From: Bicyclus anynana
Lineage: Eukaryota; Arthropoda; Insecta; Lepidoptera; Nymphalidae
Assembly: GCF_947172395.1 (NCBI RefSeq)
Contig: NC_069106.1
Coordinates: 3,224,001-3,288,000 of the forward strand
Length of the DNA stretch: 64,000 nt
Reading direction: 5' to 3'
Part shown: positions 42,025 to 52,663 of the stretch, piece after piece
How the letters are laid out: every line of letters begins with the position of its first letter
How positions within the stretch are numbered: the first letter of the stretch is position 1
Position numbers and translations under genes: made by a program
The notes under the pieces: generated by a model
The model's database searches: none
Told to the model about the DNA's origin: nothing
The model's input: only the letters and a program-made list of their open reading frames with translations

Positions 42025-45000
42025 CTGCAATAAATATAGACATTCAATAAATAGTGCTATTCTGAGGATAGTACACATAACAGTGACGCCAGTGCGTGGA
42101 GAGACGCCGTAGCGTAAGTACCACTATAGAAATCAAAAAGAGATATTTGTTTTTAATTATCTTCACTTCTTACCATTGCAACTAAAAGACGTCGCAAAAG
42201 GAAACTATAGTAATTTTTTGACGGCCTCCGTGGCGCAGTGGTATGCGCGGTGGATTTACCAGACGGAGGTCCTGGGTTCGATCCCCGGCTGGGCAGATTG
42301 AGATTTTCTTAATTTGTCCAGGTCTGGCTGGTGGGAGGCTTCGGCCGTGGCTAGTTACCACCCTACCGGCAAAGACGTACCGCCTAGCGATTTAGCGTTC
42401 CGCTACGATGCCGTGTAGAAACCGAAAGGGGTGTGGATTTTCATCCTCCTCCTAACAAGTTAGCCCGCTTCCATCTTAGACTGCATCATCACTTACCATC
42501 AGGTGAGATTGTAGTCAATGGCTAACTTGTAAAGAATAAAAAAAAAACCGTTTCGTCTATAGGTAGCTGTAGCATGCTGTGTCTCAAATGTTTTTGTGTA
42601 TTACAGATTTAAAAATTGCGGGACGTAGGGTTTGCGGCGGTACCAGCCGGCCGGGGAGGCGGGAGCGTGCCTATAAATAGCGCGTAAATATCGGCATTGC
42701 ACCTGTGTGAAGTTGGGGCAAGTCGCTAGTAATATAATAAAATGATTTGTGTTATCGCCGCGTTGCAACGACTTGCGGCTTCAGTGTGCTCGTGGCGTTC
42801 GAGCGGTCCACATCTCTTGTTATTGTTGGGATAAGTGGGGAGAGTGACTTGAGTGGAAAAGGGAGTGTTTATTAACAGTTAAAGGATCCTTTAACCCTAC
42901 ACACAACGTTCACAAGTGCGTGACTTCACTCAAGGTCATTTTCTGCCATTCTAGGGTCTTATTTTGGTTACAGTTTCATTTGTTAATTAAGTTTGTCGAG
43001 CCAAATGTTGTGAATCATAATTATAACCTTTGTTCGACATTAGTTTTCTTATTTTTGTTATCACGTCGGAGTCTGCTAAAATTTGGTAAAACTAATTCCT
43101 TAACATCACAGAGAAATGTTCTGAAAACGTCAGTATTAATTTGTTGGTAATCGATCGAGTTGTACTAATTGATGAAATAATTAAAAAATAAAATAGATCA
43201 CATAAAATAAGCGTTCAATGTGAAGCCTCACCTGAATCATAGCCAACGTAGAACAAAATAAGGAGCAGCATTGGTAACCACTTTACGTTATCTATGGCTG
43301 AACTTCCAATGTGGTCCAAAAAGAAATATAAACCAAGAACGAACTGAAAATAGAAATACCAAATTATTAACCAAAAGTGCCTTTGATACAGCTGTTATCA
43401 TTGTTAAGAAAATAAATGAACTAATTGCAGGTCCTGTCGAAACCTAAGATAAAGCTAAACACAGCATCGAGTCATCACAAAGTACTTATTTTATAAGCAA
43501 GCGCTAACGCATATATTAATACGCTTCAACGTGAAAAAAGAAGTGGTTTAAATATATCTTAATTGTATCCAACCTTCAAGATTTTGACCAATTACGTTCC
43601 AATTGGTCAAAAACCTTGATGGTTGGATACAATTAATTTAGTATCGTGGCACGCTTGGGTATTCTTTCTGTATATTAAATATATCTGTCTGTAGACGTGA
43701 TAAGGACTAAATTATAGAGACAATCAGAATAACACCCCTGATTTTTAACTATTGGACCAATTATAATGTGGTTGATTATGCTTGATTGATAAAGATTGTA
43801 TAAATATTTTTATTATGATTGAAAGGATTTCTGACATAAAAATAGTTTCTATGGTGTTTTAATACTTGGCAAATTCTACGATACTCTTATTTTCGTATCT
43901 TTTATAAGTTCCAGATGTTACTTTTGCGACAATAATTTAATATATTTCTGTAGTAAAAACTAAAACGTGACAAACAGACAAAATTAGCATCGCTAAATAA
44001 CTAATAGGAGAACATAAATAATTGTGATTGGTAACCGGGTCCAATGAAACACTGACTAACTGAACTGAATATTTCTTTAACTGCACACACGTAAACTGAA
44101 CAGAGAGAAAACTATCAAACATGGTATGTACGTATATGATGATTTTAAACTTATTTCGTGGTTGTTCATTATGAATGTTATTTAAACGGATACATACCAC
44201 GATAAAAAGACGAGATTTTTAATTTCGATATTTCGACCCAGTTGCATGGATCGTGGTCACGACGGAACTGAAGTAGCGAGATGAGGAGTGAAGTCAGCTG
44301 TTAGGGGCAGAATCAATCTACCCTCTTTCTCGTTCTTTTTCTTTTTTCAACGACCTCGCGTTTTTGGCTGTTTAGGCAAACCACACTCACGACATCGCTT
44401 TTGTTATTATGCGTATCGCGGCGCCCTCTTTTTAACATTAAAAATCTCGTCTTTTTATCGTGGTACGTATATGTACTTTATAAATTCGAATTAACAAACG
44501 TTAGCGCGAGTCACACCACTTATACCGCCATCTATCGAGACCTGTTGAAACTACGAACACAGGCAAATGAAGCAATTCTAATTAAAATAGAATAGTTTAA
44601 ATAAAGTAATATATGTTTTATAATTACCATACTCAAAGAGCACAAAGCGCTTGACATAGTTAAAATAATTCTTCTCCCAATTCTTTCAACAAACAATGGT
44701 GTTAAAGTACTTCCTAACAACTGGAAACATCCAACTATTATCATTGCTATATTAGAATCTATCGATGATCCGGCCATCTTAAAAATGGACGCAGAAAAGA
44801 ATACTATAGCCAAAACACCACTGCAGTGTTGCAAAATATTTATAACGACCACTATTGACAATGCTTTTCTGTTACTTTTGATAGTAAACAATTCAATCCA
44901 ATCTTGATTTGAATCGGTTTCAGACATTTCCTTTTTCATTTCCAATAGTTTGTCTTTTTCTTCTAATCTATCGAGAAGTTGTAGACTTCTGAGCAATTCC

Positions 45001-48000
45001 TTGTCGTTACCTATAAAAAATCGTTACGTAAATTAAGTTTAAGTCATCTATGTAGTTTGTACGTTGAGTAGTTAGCGTTACCGTGGGAACAAAATATAGA
45101 TCTCGTTATTCACTGCTAATATAGCTGTTAATATTTCCATAGCTATTATTATTCCATAGCTTTCCATAGGTTTAATCATGAAAGCGTAATAAATATACAA
45201 AGAAACTCACAATAGCGTTTATAATATTCGTTAGAATAACTAAGCGTTTCTTGCGTTTACGTTATTTGCGGCTGGTGGGAGGCTTCGACCGTGGCTAGTT
45301 ACCACCCTACCGACCAAGACGTACCGCCAAGCGATTTAGCGTTCCGGTACGATGTCGTGTAGAAACCGAAAAGGAGTATGCGCGCTATACGCTTCCATCT
45401 TAGATTGCATCATCACTTACCATCAGATGAGATTGTAGTCAAGGGCCAAATTGTAAGAATTAAAAAAAAATTGTATCTTAAAAATAACTACAATCTGTAT
45501 CCTAAATAATGTTTAGATTATCGAATTTACAATACATACAGTAACCGTACGAATAACTATAAACGAATAAGATGTCTTTTTTAAAAAATGGTCTACGCAT
45601 TTGAGGTAAAATTCCAATAGCTGTAAATTTTACCTTTTAATATGTGAAAAATTGGTGTCTCCGGTATCCATAGTAAACAAAATGTGTAAATTAAACTTAA
45701 ACCCAATGGTAGATACGTCGTCGGATGATACGAAACGTATGGTCCAAAACAAAACAACAGTATGAAACCCAACGTCGTAGATATTCCGAGAGCTGTCAGA
45801 AGTGTTCCTCTGATTTTTGTTGATCTGTAAATAAGAAATAGATTACAAGTAATTAAATATCAAGTATTTAAGTAAGTAGATATTTACAGGTAATTAAGTA
45901 ATTACAAGAAGATTACAGAGATTTAACGCTTGATTATCTATAAACAAAATACATCATCATCTACAAAATTTTACTCAAACCCATACAAAAGCAAGGATAC
46001 TCTATATCTAAGGTGGATGCCTCACCAGGTCGACACATTTTTAACCGAAAATTGAGTACTTTCTACCTTTAAAAAAAGGAGAAAGTTCTCAAATGCATGT
46101 CTATGTTTTTTTTTTTTTGTATGTATGTTACGCGATTATTCGAAGACGCCTGGATCGATTTGAATAATTCTTTTTTGTTTGAAAGAGTATAGGGGGTCTT
46201 CCCAGGGGGTCCCATTGTTCTCACGTCAGGATCTGATGATGGAATCCTGGAGAAATCGAGGGGAACTTTCAAAAATCGTAATCGGGCCACGTCGGGTAAT
46301 GAATCGCCATAATGCTGTACAATACTTGCTTTGTGATTGGGTTTGATCAGTTTATATTGATGAGTACGTTCCACCTCGATAGGTTTTGACTATCGACTAT
46401 TGATATTAGAGATCTGATTATAGAGACGAAGGACAGTTAATGGAACTCCTCAACTGTTTACAGTAGCTACCTTGTGATTGTGTTTCACTAATTTGTATTG
46501 ATGAGGACTTTCCACATACATTAATTGTAACTGTCATTTAGAGGTAATGGATTGTAGCATAATTCGCCGAAACATTTCTTGCCTAGATCTATATCTAGAA
46601 ATTATATAATAATAAAAAAAAAGATTATCAATAAGTATCACTGATATACATACTTACGCAATTTCGCCGATGTAAACCAGATTCATAACACCGATAATTC
46701 CACATGCCACTCCTGCCACAAATCTGCCAATGTATAGCACTGCCAAGCTGTTTGCTGATGCCATTAATATGTATCCCGCTGCCATTAGAACTCCTCCGCA
46801 TATGAAGCAAGGCTTCCGACCCTTTGTGTTTGCCAACCATACTGTTATGTATGGACCTGAAATTGACAATTAGAAATATTAGCTTGGAGCTTATTAAAAA
46901 ATAATGAATCACATTTAATCACGCCACTATTGAGGCCTAAAGCGAAGCTTGTGTTATGGATATTAGGGTGGTAGTGGCGTCAAAAGATGTACAGATCCCA
47001 TTATATGACATCGGCAAGATCGGGAAGAAAATTCGTTATGTAAAATGTACCTCAGTACTTACATGTGTGCAATATTTTTACCCATATAAAGCAACATTTT
47101 TACATATATATAATTATATTTTGACGGCCACGTGGCGCAGTGCGTAGTGACCCTGCTTTCAATTCCCACAACTGGAAAATATTTGTGTGATGAGCATGAG
47201 TGTTTTCCAGTGTCTGTGTGTATTTATACAATATATAAGTATTTATATGTAGTATATAATTGTATATTAATATTATAATATCAGCTATCTTAGCACCCAT
47301 AACACAAGCTACTCTGTATGCTTACTTTGGGGCTAGATAGTGATGTGTATTGTTTAAGTATATTTATTTATATATCTACAACATAAAACCGAAACAACAA
47401 GTATTATTGTCATAAAATGTAAATATTACAAATATTCAAAGTTGTATAAAACGCTTGACGTTGACGTTCATCTTTTGGTACCACTACCCTAATGCCCTTA
47501 ACACATACTAAAACCAACCTGGAATAGCCCCCAAATAAGCTATGGTAGCAACTAGCGACAGTTGAGTCTCGCTGAGCAGATATGGCAGCGGAGACTGGTC
47601 AAGACTCCTCAGCTTTGGTATAACTGGTCCCGTCCAGGACAAGGTGTATCCGCAAACGACTTGTCCCAAGTAAACTGAAAAATAAAACATTATATTATAG
47701 TTTCGATTATGATGAGTTTTTTTAACGACATTTTGTCCATTTCTCTTCCCTTAATGCTAGACCCCCTGAGGTGTTATCATGCGACCAACGAGATAATCTT
47801 GTGATAAGCGAATTTAGTTTTTGAGGATTAAGAGGCAAATAGCCTTTAAGTAGTTTCGGATCGGATTCGGATTTTGATGGCCTCCGTGGCGCAGTGGTAT
47901 GTGCGGTGGATTTACAAGACGGAGGTCCTGGGTTCGATCCCTGGCTGGGCAGATTGAGATTTTCTTAATTTGTCCAGGTCTGGCTGGTGGGAGGCTTCGG

Positions 48001-49815
48001 TCGTGACTAGTTACCACCCTACCGGCAAAGACGTACCGCTAAGCGATTTAGCGTTCCGGTACGATGCCGTGTAGAAACCGAAAGGGGTGTGGATTTTCAT
48101 CCTCCTCCTAACAAGTTAGCCCGCTTCCATCGACGCTGGTTGGTAATAAAGTACAACAATTATTCTATTAAAAATCAGTAACGTCAAAATGGCCTTCGTG
48201 ACATGCAACTAATATAGATAGCTACTTGTTAACAAAAAAAATGGCACAATGCTGTGCACAATAGGTAGGTATTGTAAGTGTTAGATCGAGGAAAATGTTC
48301 TTTTAAACTTATTTTTAAATATAATAAGGTGTTACATAAACCGATTACTGTGTACTGTTATAGAACTAGAGCCTGCAACAGCGAGACTTTCCTCATTTTA
48401 TGAAGACTATACGTTTGTCACGGAAAAGGCTCATAGGTATGTACGGTAGCTACAATAGAGTCTAGACCAACGATTTTATACTATTAGATATGTTTCGTGC
48501 CTTCAAAATCACCGCAGCATGTTATCCGAATTTAGCTTCTCCACTGAGCGCACACAAGCACAAATTGTGTGTTTACTTACAATAAATTTATGTAATTATA
48601 GTTTTTACACTTCCTGAACATAGAACTTAAAATTGTAGGCAATATTTAGTTAAATATTGTCTTATTATTATTAGTTACATAACTTTCATTTTTCAGTGTA
48701 TTATTATTATTTGGTTAAATAACTTTCGTTGTTTACTATGCGATTATATGAAATAAAGACAATTAGGCACATTTGTTCGCCTAAGTTATGAGCCACTAGT
48801 AACATATCTAATAGTACAAAATCTTTGACTATACGGAACGTATGCCAATATGTAGTCACGTTTGAATTCAGTCTGGAGCATGAAGCTCCAACTTTTACAA
48901 TTTACAATATCACATATCTCAAACGGTGACGAAAACCATCGTGGGTAATCCTCCATACCTGAGCATTTTCATAACTCTCTAAATGTGTGAAGTCGGCCAA
49001 TTCGCATTGGGCTAGCGTGGTGGACTATTAGCCTAACCCCTCATTCTGAGATGAGACTTGTGTGTGTGCGATTCAACAGTAAACTGAATATGGATTGTCA
49101 ATTATGAACTGGGGACATTATTTCTCATACCAATTATGCCCAGGAAAATATAAAAAAATGCGCTTTTGTACGATAAGGATAGACTGAAAAGAATATAAAG
49201 TCACTGGACTATCTCGTATTCGTTAGTCCCGTTTTGTTTGTTGGCTTCCAAAGCCAACAAAGTCCAAACTCCATAATTGGCTACCGTACTTACCTATGGT
49301 AGGAGCATGAGCAAACAAACTTACAGCCTTCATAAAATGAGGTAAGTCTGACTAATGCAGGCTCTTATTCCATTAACTTTAATAACATTTAATTAAATAA
49401 ATGCACATTAAATTAAAACACGAGTACCTTTAATATAACACTGTCCGACGCCGCACGGTTTCACCCGTCCCGTGAGAATACGGGGATAATATATAGCATA
49501 CTAGCGGGCGCCCGCGACTTCGTCGTCAAGATAGCGGCGTTAAAGAGTAACAAACATCCAAACATACATCCAAACATCCATACAAACTTTCGCGCTTATA
49601 ATATTAGTAGGATGACACTCACAAATAACGTGGCTTTCTAATAAATATCTCGGATCGGAATAAATCGGATCATTATATCAAGATCTTCATCAACCTCACA
49701 AATTACCAAACGTTATAATATAAGTTTAACTTTGTTTTAAGTAATAAAAATATAACTTACTACACGACGAAATAATCACTTGACGCTGTAAACCAGTTAA
49801 AACCGGTAAAAACAT
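41759..49815 (-). CDS. Tret1-like facilitated sugar (trehalose) transporter, complete gene, 7 coding exons
   Basis: Joining 49761-49815, 47519-47674, 46658-46856, 45634-45824, 44628-45010, 43232-43343 and 41759-42024 (complement) gives one open frame of 1362 nt (453 aa plus TAG); all introns are GT-AG and phases agree at every join. It is a plasma-membrane MFS sugar porter with about 12 TM segments expected. Visible signatures: KGRK in the TM2-3 loop, GRFVAG in TM4, VYIGEIA, IRGTL, IPETP before the central loop, ERIGRR in the TM8-9 loop, GSSIDSN (as in insect Tret1) and PETKGKTLLEIQ at the C terminus (PETKG at 438-442). The charged central loop is about residues 202-245. Length is slightly short for the family (about 450-500 aa) but complete. 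TM7 is odd: Q261-H262-C-S-G-V-L267 replaces QQxSGxN. A paralogue lies upstream on the same strand. The first ATG lies 70 nt below a TATA-like box. Substrate is inferred only. Confidence 0.93.
42222..42547 (+). mobile_element. SINE family A, full copy in transporter 1 intron 6
   Basis: GACGGCCTCCGTGGCGCAGT head, box B GGTTCGATCC, tail GTAAAGAATAAAAAAAAA. Antisense to the gene. Confidence 0.9.
42640..42965 (+). repeat. Dispersed repeat with TATA-like core, intron 6
   Basis: TGCCTATAAATAGCGCGTAA at 42669, then GTTATCGCCGCGTTGCAACG to CACTCAAGGTCATTTTCTGC. About 200 bp (42749-42965) recur at 61408-61605. GC-rich 5' part and the TATA core suggest an LTR or promoter-bearing element. Confidence 0.5.
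43232..43343 (-). CDS. Transporter 1, coding exon 6 (TM9-TM10)
   Basis: This 112-nt exon runs from a TTTTTCAG acceptor to a GTGAGG donor. It encodes FVLGLYFFLDHIG at one end, then DNVKWLPMLLLILFYVGYDSG, the WLP...L.....G pattern usual between TM9 and TM10. It has the same size and phase as 58006-58117. It is too short to be found by a simple ORF scan. Confidence 0.9.
43559..43636. repeat. Imperfect 35-bp stem hairpin in transporter 1 intron 5
   Basis: TTAATTGTATCCAACC pairs with GGTTGGATACAATTAA, and TTTTGACCAATT with AATTGGTCAAAA; 7-nt loop ACGTTCC; two mismatches and one bulge. Dimensions resemble a pre-miRNA or a tiny MITE. Confidence 0.6.
44195..44465. mobile_element. 271-bp TIR element in transporter 1 intron 5
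   Basis: TACCACGATAAAAAGACGAG + ATTTTTAAT at the left and its exact complement at the right (ends 44465), about 29 bp. No transposase. Confidence 0.8.
44628..45010 (-). CDS. Transporter 1, coding exon 5 (central loop, TM7, TM8)
   Basis: This 383-nt exon encodes the charged central loop (rich in Glu/Lys), TM7 with ILQHCSGVLAIVFFSA, the outer loop AGSSIDSN, TM8, and the VERIGRR motif. It ends in phase 0 at ATG before GTAATT. The TM7 motif departs from the usual QQxSGxN. Confidence 0.93.
45270..45470 (+). mobile_element. SINE family A, truncated, intron 4-5 region of transporter 1
   Basis: Starts GGCTGGTGGGAGGCTTCGAC, internal deletion after GAAACCGAAAAGGAG, tail GTAGTCAAGGGCC. Confidence 0.8.
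45634..45824 (-). CDS. Transporter 1, coding exon 4 (TM5-TM6, PETP)
   Basis: This 191-nt exon encodes STKIRGTLLTALG at its start, TM5 and TM6, then LLWIPETPIFHILKG, the sugar-porter PES/TP signature that marks the end of the N-terminal half. The acceptor is TTACAG and the donor GTAAAA. It has the same length and phases as 61172-61362. Confidence 0.92.
46060..46420. repeat. Low-copy dispersed repeat in transporter 1 intron 3
   Basis: TTTGTATGTATGTTACGCGA followed by TTGAATAATTCTTTTTTGTT is a pattern of a common lepidopteran transposon body. No ORF is convincing. Confidence 0.35.
46658..46856 (-). CDS. Transporter 1, coding exon 3 (TM2-TM4)
   Basis: This 199-nt exon begins GTCCATAC after an AG and ends GC before GTAAGTA. 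It encodes GPYITVW, the NTKGRKPC cytosolic loop (conserved G-R-K), TM3, and TM4 with YIGRFVAG, finishing VYIGEIA. Exon size and phase equal those of the matching exon of the second transporter at 62862-63060. Confidence 0.93.
47124..47385 (+). mobile_element. SINE family C in transporter 1 intron 2
   Basis: CGGCCACGTGGCGCAGTGCG head, then CCCACAACTGGAAAATATTT, TTAGCACCCATAACACAAGC and CTTTGGGGCTAGATAGTGAT; a tRNA-derived SINE body differing from families A and B. Confidence 0.75.
47519..47674 (-). CDS. Transporter 1, coding exon 2 (TM1 and TM2)
   Basis: This 156-nt exon follows a TTTTTCAG acceptor and precedes a GTTGGT donor. It encodes residues 19-71, starting YLGQVVCGYTLSWTGPVIPK (TM1), then the outer loop and LVATIAYLGAIPG of TM2. 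It ends one nucleotide into a Gly codon completed by exon 3. Confidence 0.9.
47877..48130 (+). mobile_element. SINE family A, 3' truncated, transporter 1 intron 1
   Basis: Head and box B intact; breaks off at AGCCCGCTTCCATCG. Confidence 0.87.
48472..48823. mobile_element. TIR element in transporter 1 intron 1
   Basis: GATTTTATACTATTAGATAT + GTT at left; AACATATCTAATAGTACAAAATC at right is the near-perfect complement. Interior has AAAATCACCGCAGCATGTTA, related to 12180-12210 and 39100-39130. Confidence 0.65.
48867..49100 (+). mobile_element. SINE family B, diverged
   Basis: GGAGCATGAAGCTCCAACTT to AACAGTAAACTGAATATGG; head missing. Confidence 0.7.
49441..49613 (-). mobile_element. Two Helitron ends abutting
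   Basis: A Lep1-type end (GACGCCGCACGGTTTCACCC, 49441-49504) is followed by a short element of the other Helitron group (GCGGGCGCCCGCGACTTCGT ... TTATAATATTAGTAGGAT). Confidence 0.6.
49761..49815 (-). CDS. Transporter 1, coding exon 1
   Basis: This 55-nt exon encodes the first 18 residues (MFLPVLTGLQRQVIISSC) plus one nucleotide of an Ile codon. It ends at a consensus GTAAGT donor. The start is the only ATG that joins in frame to exon 2. It supplies the cytosolic N terminus and the start of TM1. Confidence 0.82.
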
Positions 49816-49884
49816 TTTTAAATTAATTTACTTTAAACACTAACAAAAACCTTATAATTATCAACACAACCAGCTCAGACAATA

Positions 49885-49891
49885 CTTTATA
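49885..49891 (-). promoter_or_regulatory. TATA-like box upstream of transporter 1
   Basis: TATAAAG lies 70 nt upstream of the first ATG in otherwise unrepetitive sequence. If used, transcription would start near 49860 and leave a 5' UTR of about 45 nt. This is inference from position only; a non-coding first exon further upstream is not excluded. Confidence 0.35.
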
Positions 49892-50186
49892 CAACAATAC
49901 TTAAGAATAAGTGTTGCGTATTGAACAAGATGGCATTATTATCTTAAGCGACCTTAGTATAACACTTGTACAAGCAAAACTTTGCACTGCAATTGACCGA
50001 ATTTTAGCTCAGACCAGTTATTGTAAAGGACCTGTCTCGCTAGACTTTTCTGTCAAATTATATTATCAATGATCTAATGCGATAGTAAAATCTGTCTTTA
50101 AAGTATGGATATTTCATAGTTGTAATTCGTAAATCGTGTTCGTCGGTTAAAGAGCTCCGTAAAAATACCTTTTTGTGTAGGTGTTT

Positions 50187-50512
50187 GACGACCTCCGTGG
50201 CGCAGTGGTATGCGCGGTGGATTTACAAGACGGAGGACCTGGGTTCGATCCCCGGCTGGACCGATCGAGGTTTTCTTAATTGGTCCAGGTCTGGCTGGTG
50301 GGGGGCTTCGGCCGTAGCTAGTTACCACCCTACCGACAAAGACGTACCCGCCAAGCGATTTAGCGTTTCGGTACAATGCCGTGTAGAAACCGAAAGGAGT
50401 GTGGATTTTCATCCTCCTCATAACAAGTTAGCCCGCTTCCATCTTAGGTTGCATCATCACTTACCATCAGGTGAGATTGTAGTCAAGGGCTAACTTGTAA
50501 AAAATAAAAAAA
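50187..50512 (+). mobile_element. SINE family A, full copy upstream of transporter 1
   Basis: CGACCTCCGTGGCGCAGTGG head to AGGGCTAACTTGTAAAAAAT tail. Lies about 370 bp upstream of the transporter 1 start codon. Confidence 0.88.
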
Positions 50513-50739
50513 GATACATGGTGTACAAAAGGGCAAAAATTTCCAATTTAGTATACGATATAAACCAAATCTAAGCTCGTTTTCCTTGGAAAATTACAGA
50601 CAATTTTGTTCGTGAATTTCAGTGCGATACTGGTCTTTCTACTATTTGGTCTGAGATATTTTAGCAATACATTCATTAAGAATAAAACATTCCTTCATTC
50701 GTTCGATTCATTGGTACTTGTACGAGGAATTCAAATTTC

Positions 50740-51140
50740 ATCATTATTATCATTATCAGCCGATGGACGACCACTGCTGGACATAGGCCTCTTGCATTTA
50801 CTTCCCAACAAAACGGTCTCGAGCCACCAGCATCACTTAGACTGCATCATCACTTACCATCAGGTGAGATTGTAGTCAAGGGCTAATTTGTAAATAATTA
50901 AAAAAAAAAAAAAAGCATCCAGCGCCTTCGTGCAACTCGCTCCATTTAGAGGGGGATCGACCAACACTGCTCTTTTCGGTGCGGGGTCACAATTCCAGTA
51001 GCTTGAGACCCCAACGTCCATCGGCTCTTCGAACTACAAGTATACCCTACCATTTGCAACTTCAGTTTTGTGCTTTACTGAGCTATGTCAGTGTCTTTGG
51101 TTCTTCTACGGATCTTTCTGATTCGACCGCGCAGAGAAAA
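50740..51140 (-). mobile_element. RTE LINE 3' end split by a SINE tail
   Basis: 50740-50835 (ATTATCAGCCGATGGACGAC...) and 50918-51140 (GCATCCAGCGCC...) are one minus-strand RTE end interrupted by a truncated SINE A piece (50837-50914). AGCATC appears at both junctions. Confidence 0.75.
50837..50914 (+). mobile_element. SINE family A tail, inserted
   Basis: Only the last ~60 bp (ACTGCATCATCACTTACCAT ... GGGCTAATTTG) with an A tail, bounded by AGCATC on both sides. Confidence 0.7.
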
Positions 51141-51465
51141 TCTAAGCATAGCAGCCAAGTCTAGGATATTCAACAATTCATTTCATTTCATTTAAAATAA
51201 AAATCAGTTTGTTTTACAGCCACTTTTGAAACATTTTATCGATTACTTACCATCAGGTGAGATTATGGTCAAGCGCGAGGCAATGTAGAATAACATAAAA
51301 TTGAAAATTTTGAAAAACCTCCGAAGGTCATGAATTGATTAATTACAATCTCGATCAGATCATAAATATTCTTAGTCAGGGATCCGTAGAACATTTTGTT
51401 CAACTGATTACTATCAAGTTAATTTTAACATACAAACTGTGAAAATACAACGGTGAAAATAGCTA
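51141..51465. other. Small SINE A tail relic, otherwise nothing
   Basis: CTTACCATCAGGTGAGATTA at about 51247; no other feature. Confidence 0.4.
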
Positions 51466-51546
51466 TACGTATAATTAATTAAACTAGAGAAAATTTCCTA
51501 TGATTTATTCATAGGAAATTTTCTCTAGTTTAATTAATTATACGTA
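51466..51546. repeat. Near-perfect 81-bp palindrome
   Basis: Arms of 40 bp centred on 51506; outside the TTTAT centre (one T-T mismatch) every base pairs. The arms include AACTAGAGAAAATTTCCTAT and its complement. Confidence 0.85.
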
Positions 51547-51770
51547 CGTTATACGTACGTACGTAAAATGAGAGGGAAAGGAGATATTGTCGAAAAACTG
51601 TTTTTAAACGCCATCTCTGAGGTGGAAAACGGTTACGAGGTGGCAAAGATGAAATTCGCAAAGAGCACATCTATACATATACATCTATATGAATACCAAT
51701 TTTCAAAATTCCTTGAATACTTCCAGGTAACCTAATTTTTTAGCACCAAATGACTGTATTGTCCTTAACT

Positions 51771-51837
51771 TGATTAAGCAACTGTCAATCAAAAATAATT
51801 ATTAATTAATTAATTTAGATTGACAGTTGCATAATCA
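51771..51837. repeat. Inverted repeat, 20-bp arms
   Basis: TGATTAAGCAACTGTCAATC and GATTGACAGTTGCATAATCA pair with one mismatch; loop is AT-rich (AATAATTATTAATTAATTAA). Confidence 0.7.
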
Positions 51838-52136
51838 TGTCATCCTATAATTTAATCTAAATGACACTAATTTGGACATCGGTTCATTCATCGCATATTG
51901 GCCTAGCAGTGTGTGAAAAATGATTAAAAATAAACTCGTTCGTAATTAAGTAAACGAAAAATAATATCAAAATGATAATCTAATTAAAGGTAATTAATTG
52001 TTAATATATGCAGCTATTTAAATACATTATTGTTATTTAAAAAAAACTTTAAGGTAATAAAATTATAAACATCTTATGGTAAAAAATGTATATTATACAA
52101 TTTCCTTCTACGAGATTTTGTTTAACTTAGGTCTCA

Positions 52137-52440
52137 TCATACTATTACTATCACCATCACCCTAACCTTCCCCTTCACCATCACCATCACCATCACCATC
52201 ACCTTCCTCTTCCCCTTCACCATCCTCATCACCATCACCATCACCTTCCTCTTCCCCTTCACCATCCTCATCACCATCATGATCACCATCACCATCACTA
52301 TCATCTTCACCAACACCATCATCATCACCATCACCATCACCTTCCTCTTCACCTTCACCATCACTTTTCTCTTCGCCTTCACTATCACCATCACCATCAC
52401 CATCACCATTACCATCATCATCACCATCACCACCGTCTTT
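52137..52440. repeat. CCATCA-based minisatellite
   Basis: (CATCAC)n with CTTCCTCTTCCCCTTCACCA variants; a ~42-bp higher-order period is visible at 52202 and 52243. It generates long meaningless ORFs on both strands. Confidence 0.9.
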
Positions 52441-52663
52441 TCTGATACGATGGAAAGAATATCTAGCATAAAAGTCATTATTTCATTTCGTGACCTTCGG
52501 GGGCTTATGAAATTTTGATAATTCTTTATTTGTTTGAAATATTATACTTCCAGATTGGTCCCATTTCATTTTCATGATAATCGGTTTAGTAATTTTCTTT
52601 TCTAGCTTTCGTTCACTATATTATAACTCACTAAAAACAGAAAAATTAAATGTTTTTAACAAA

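Noticed and set aside
52137..52518. Long Met-Val and Ile-Thr repeat ORFs on both strands
   Set aside because: They are translations of the CATCAC minisatellite and have no complexity.
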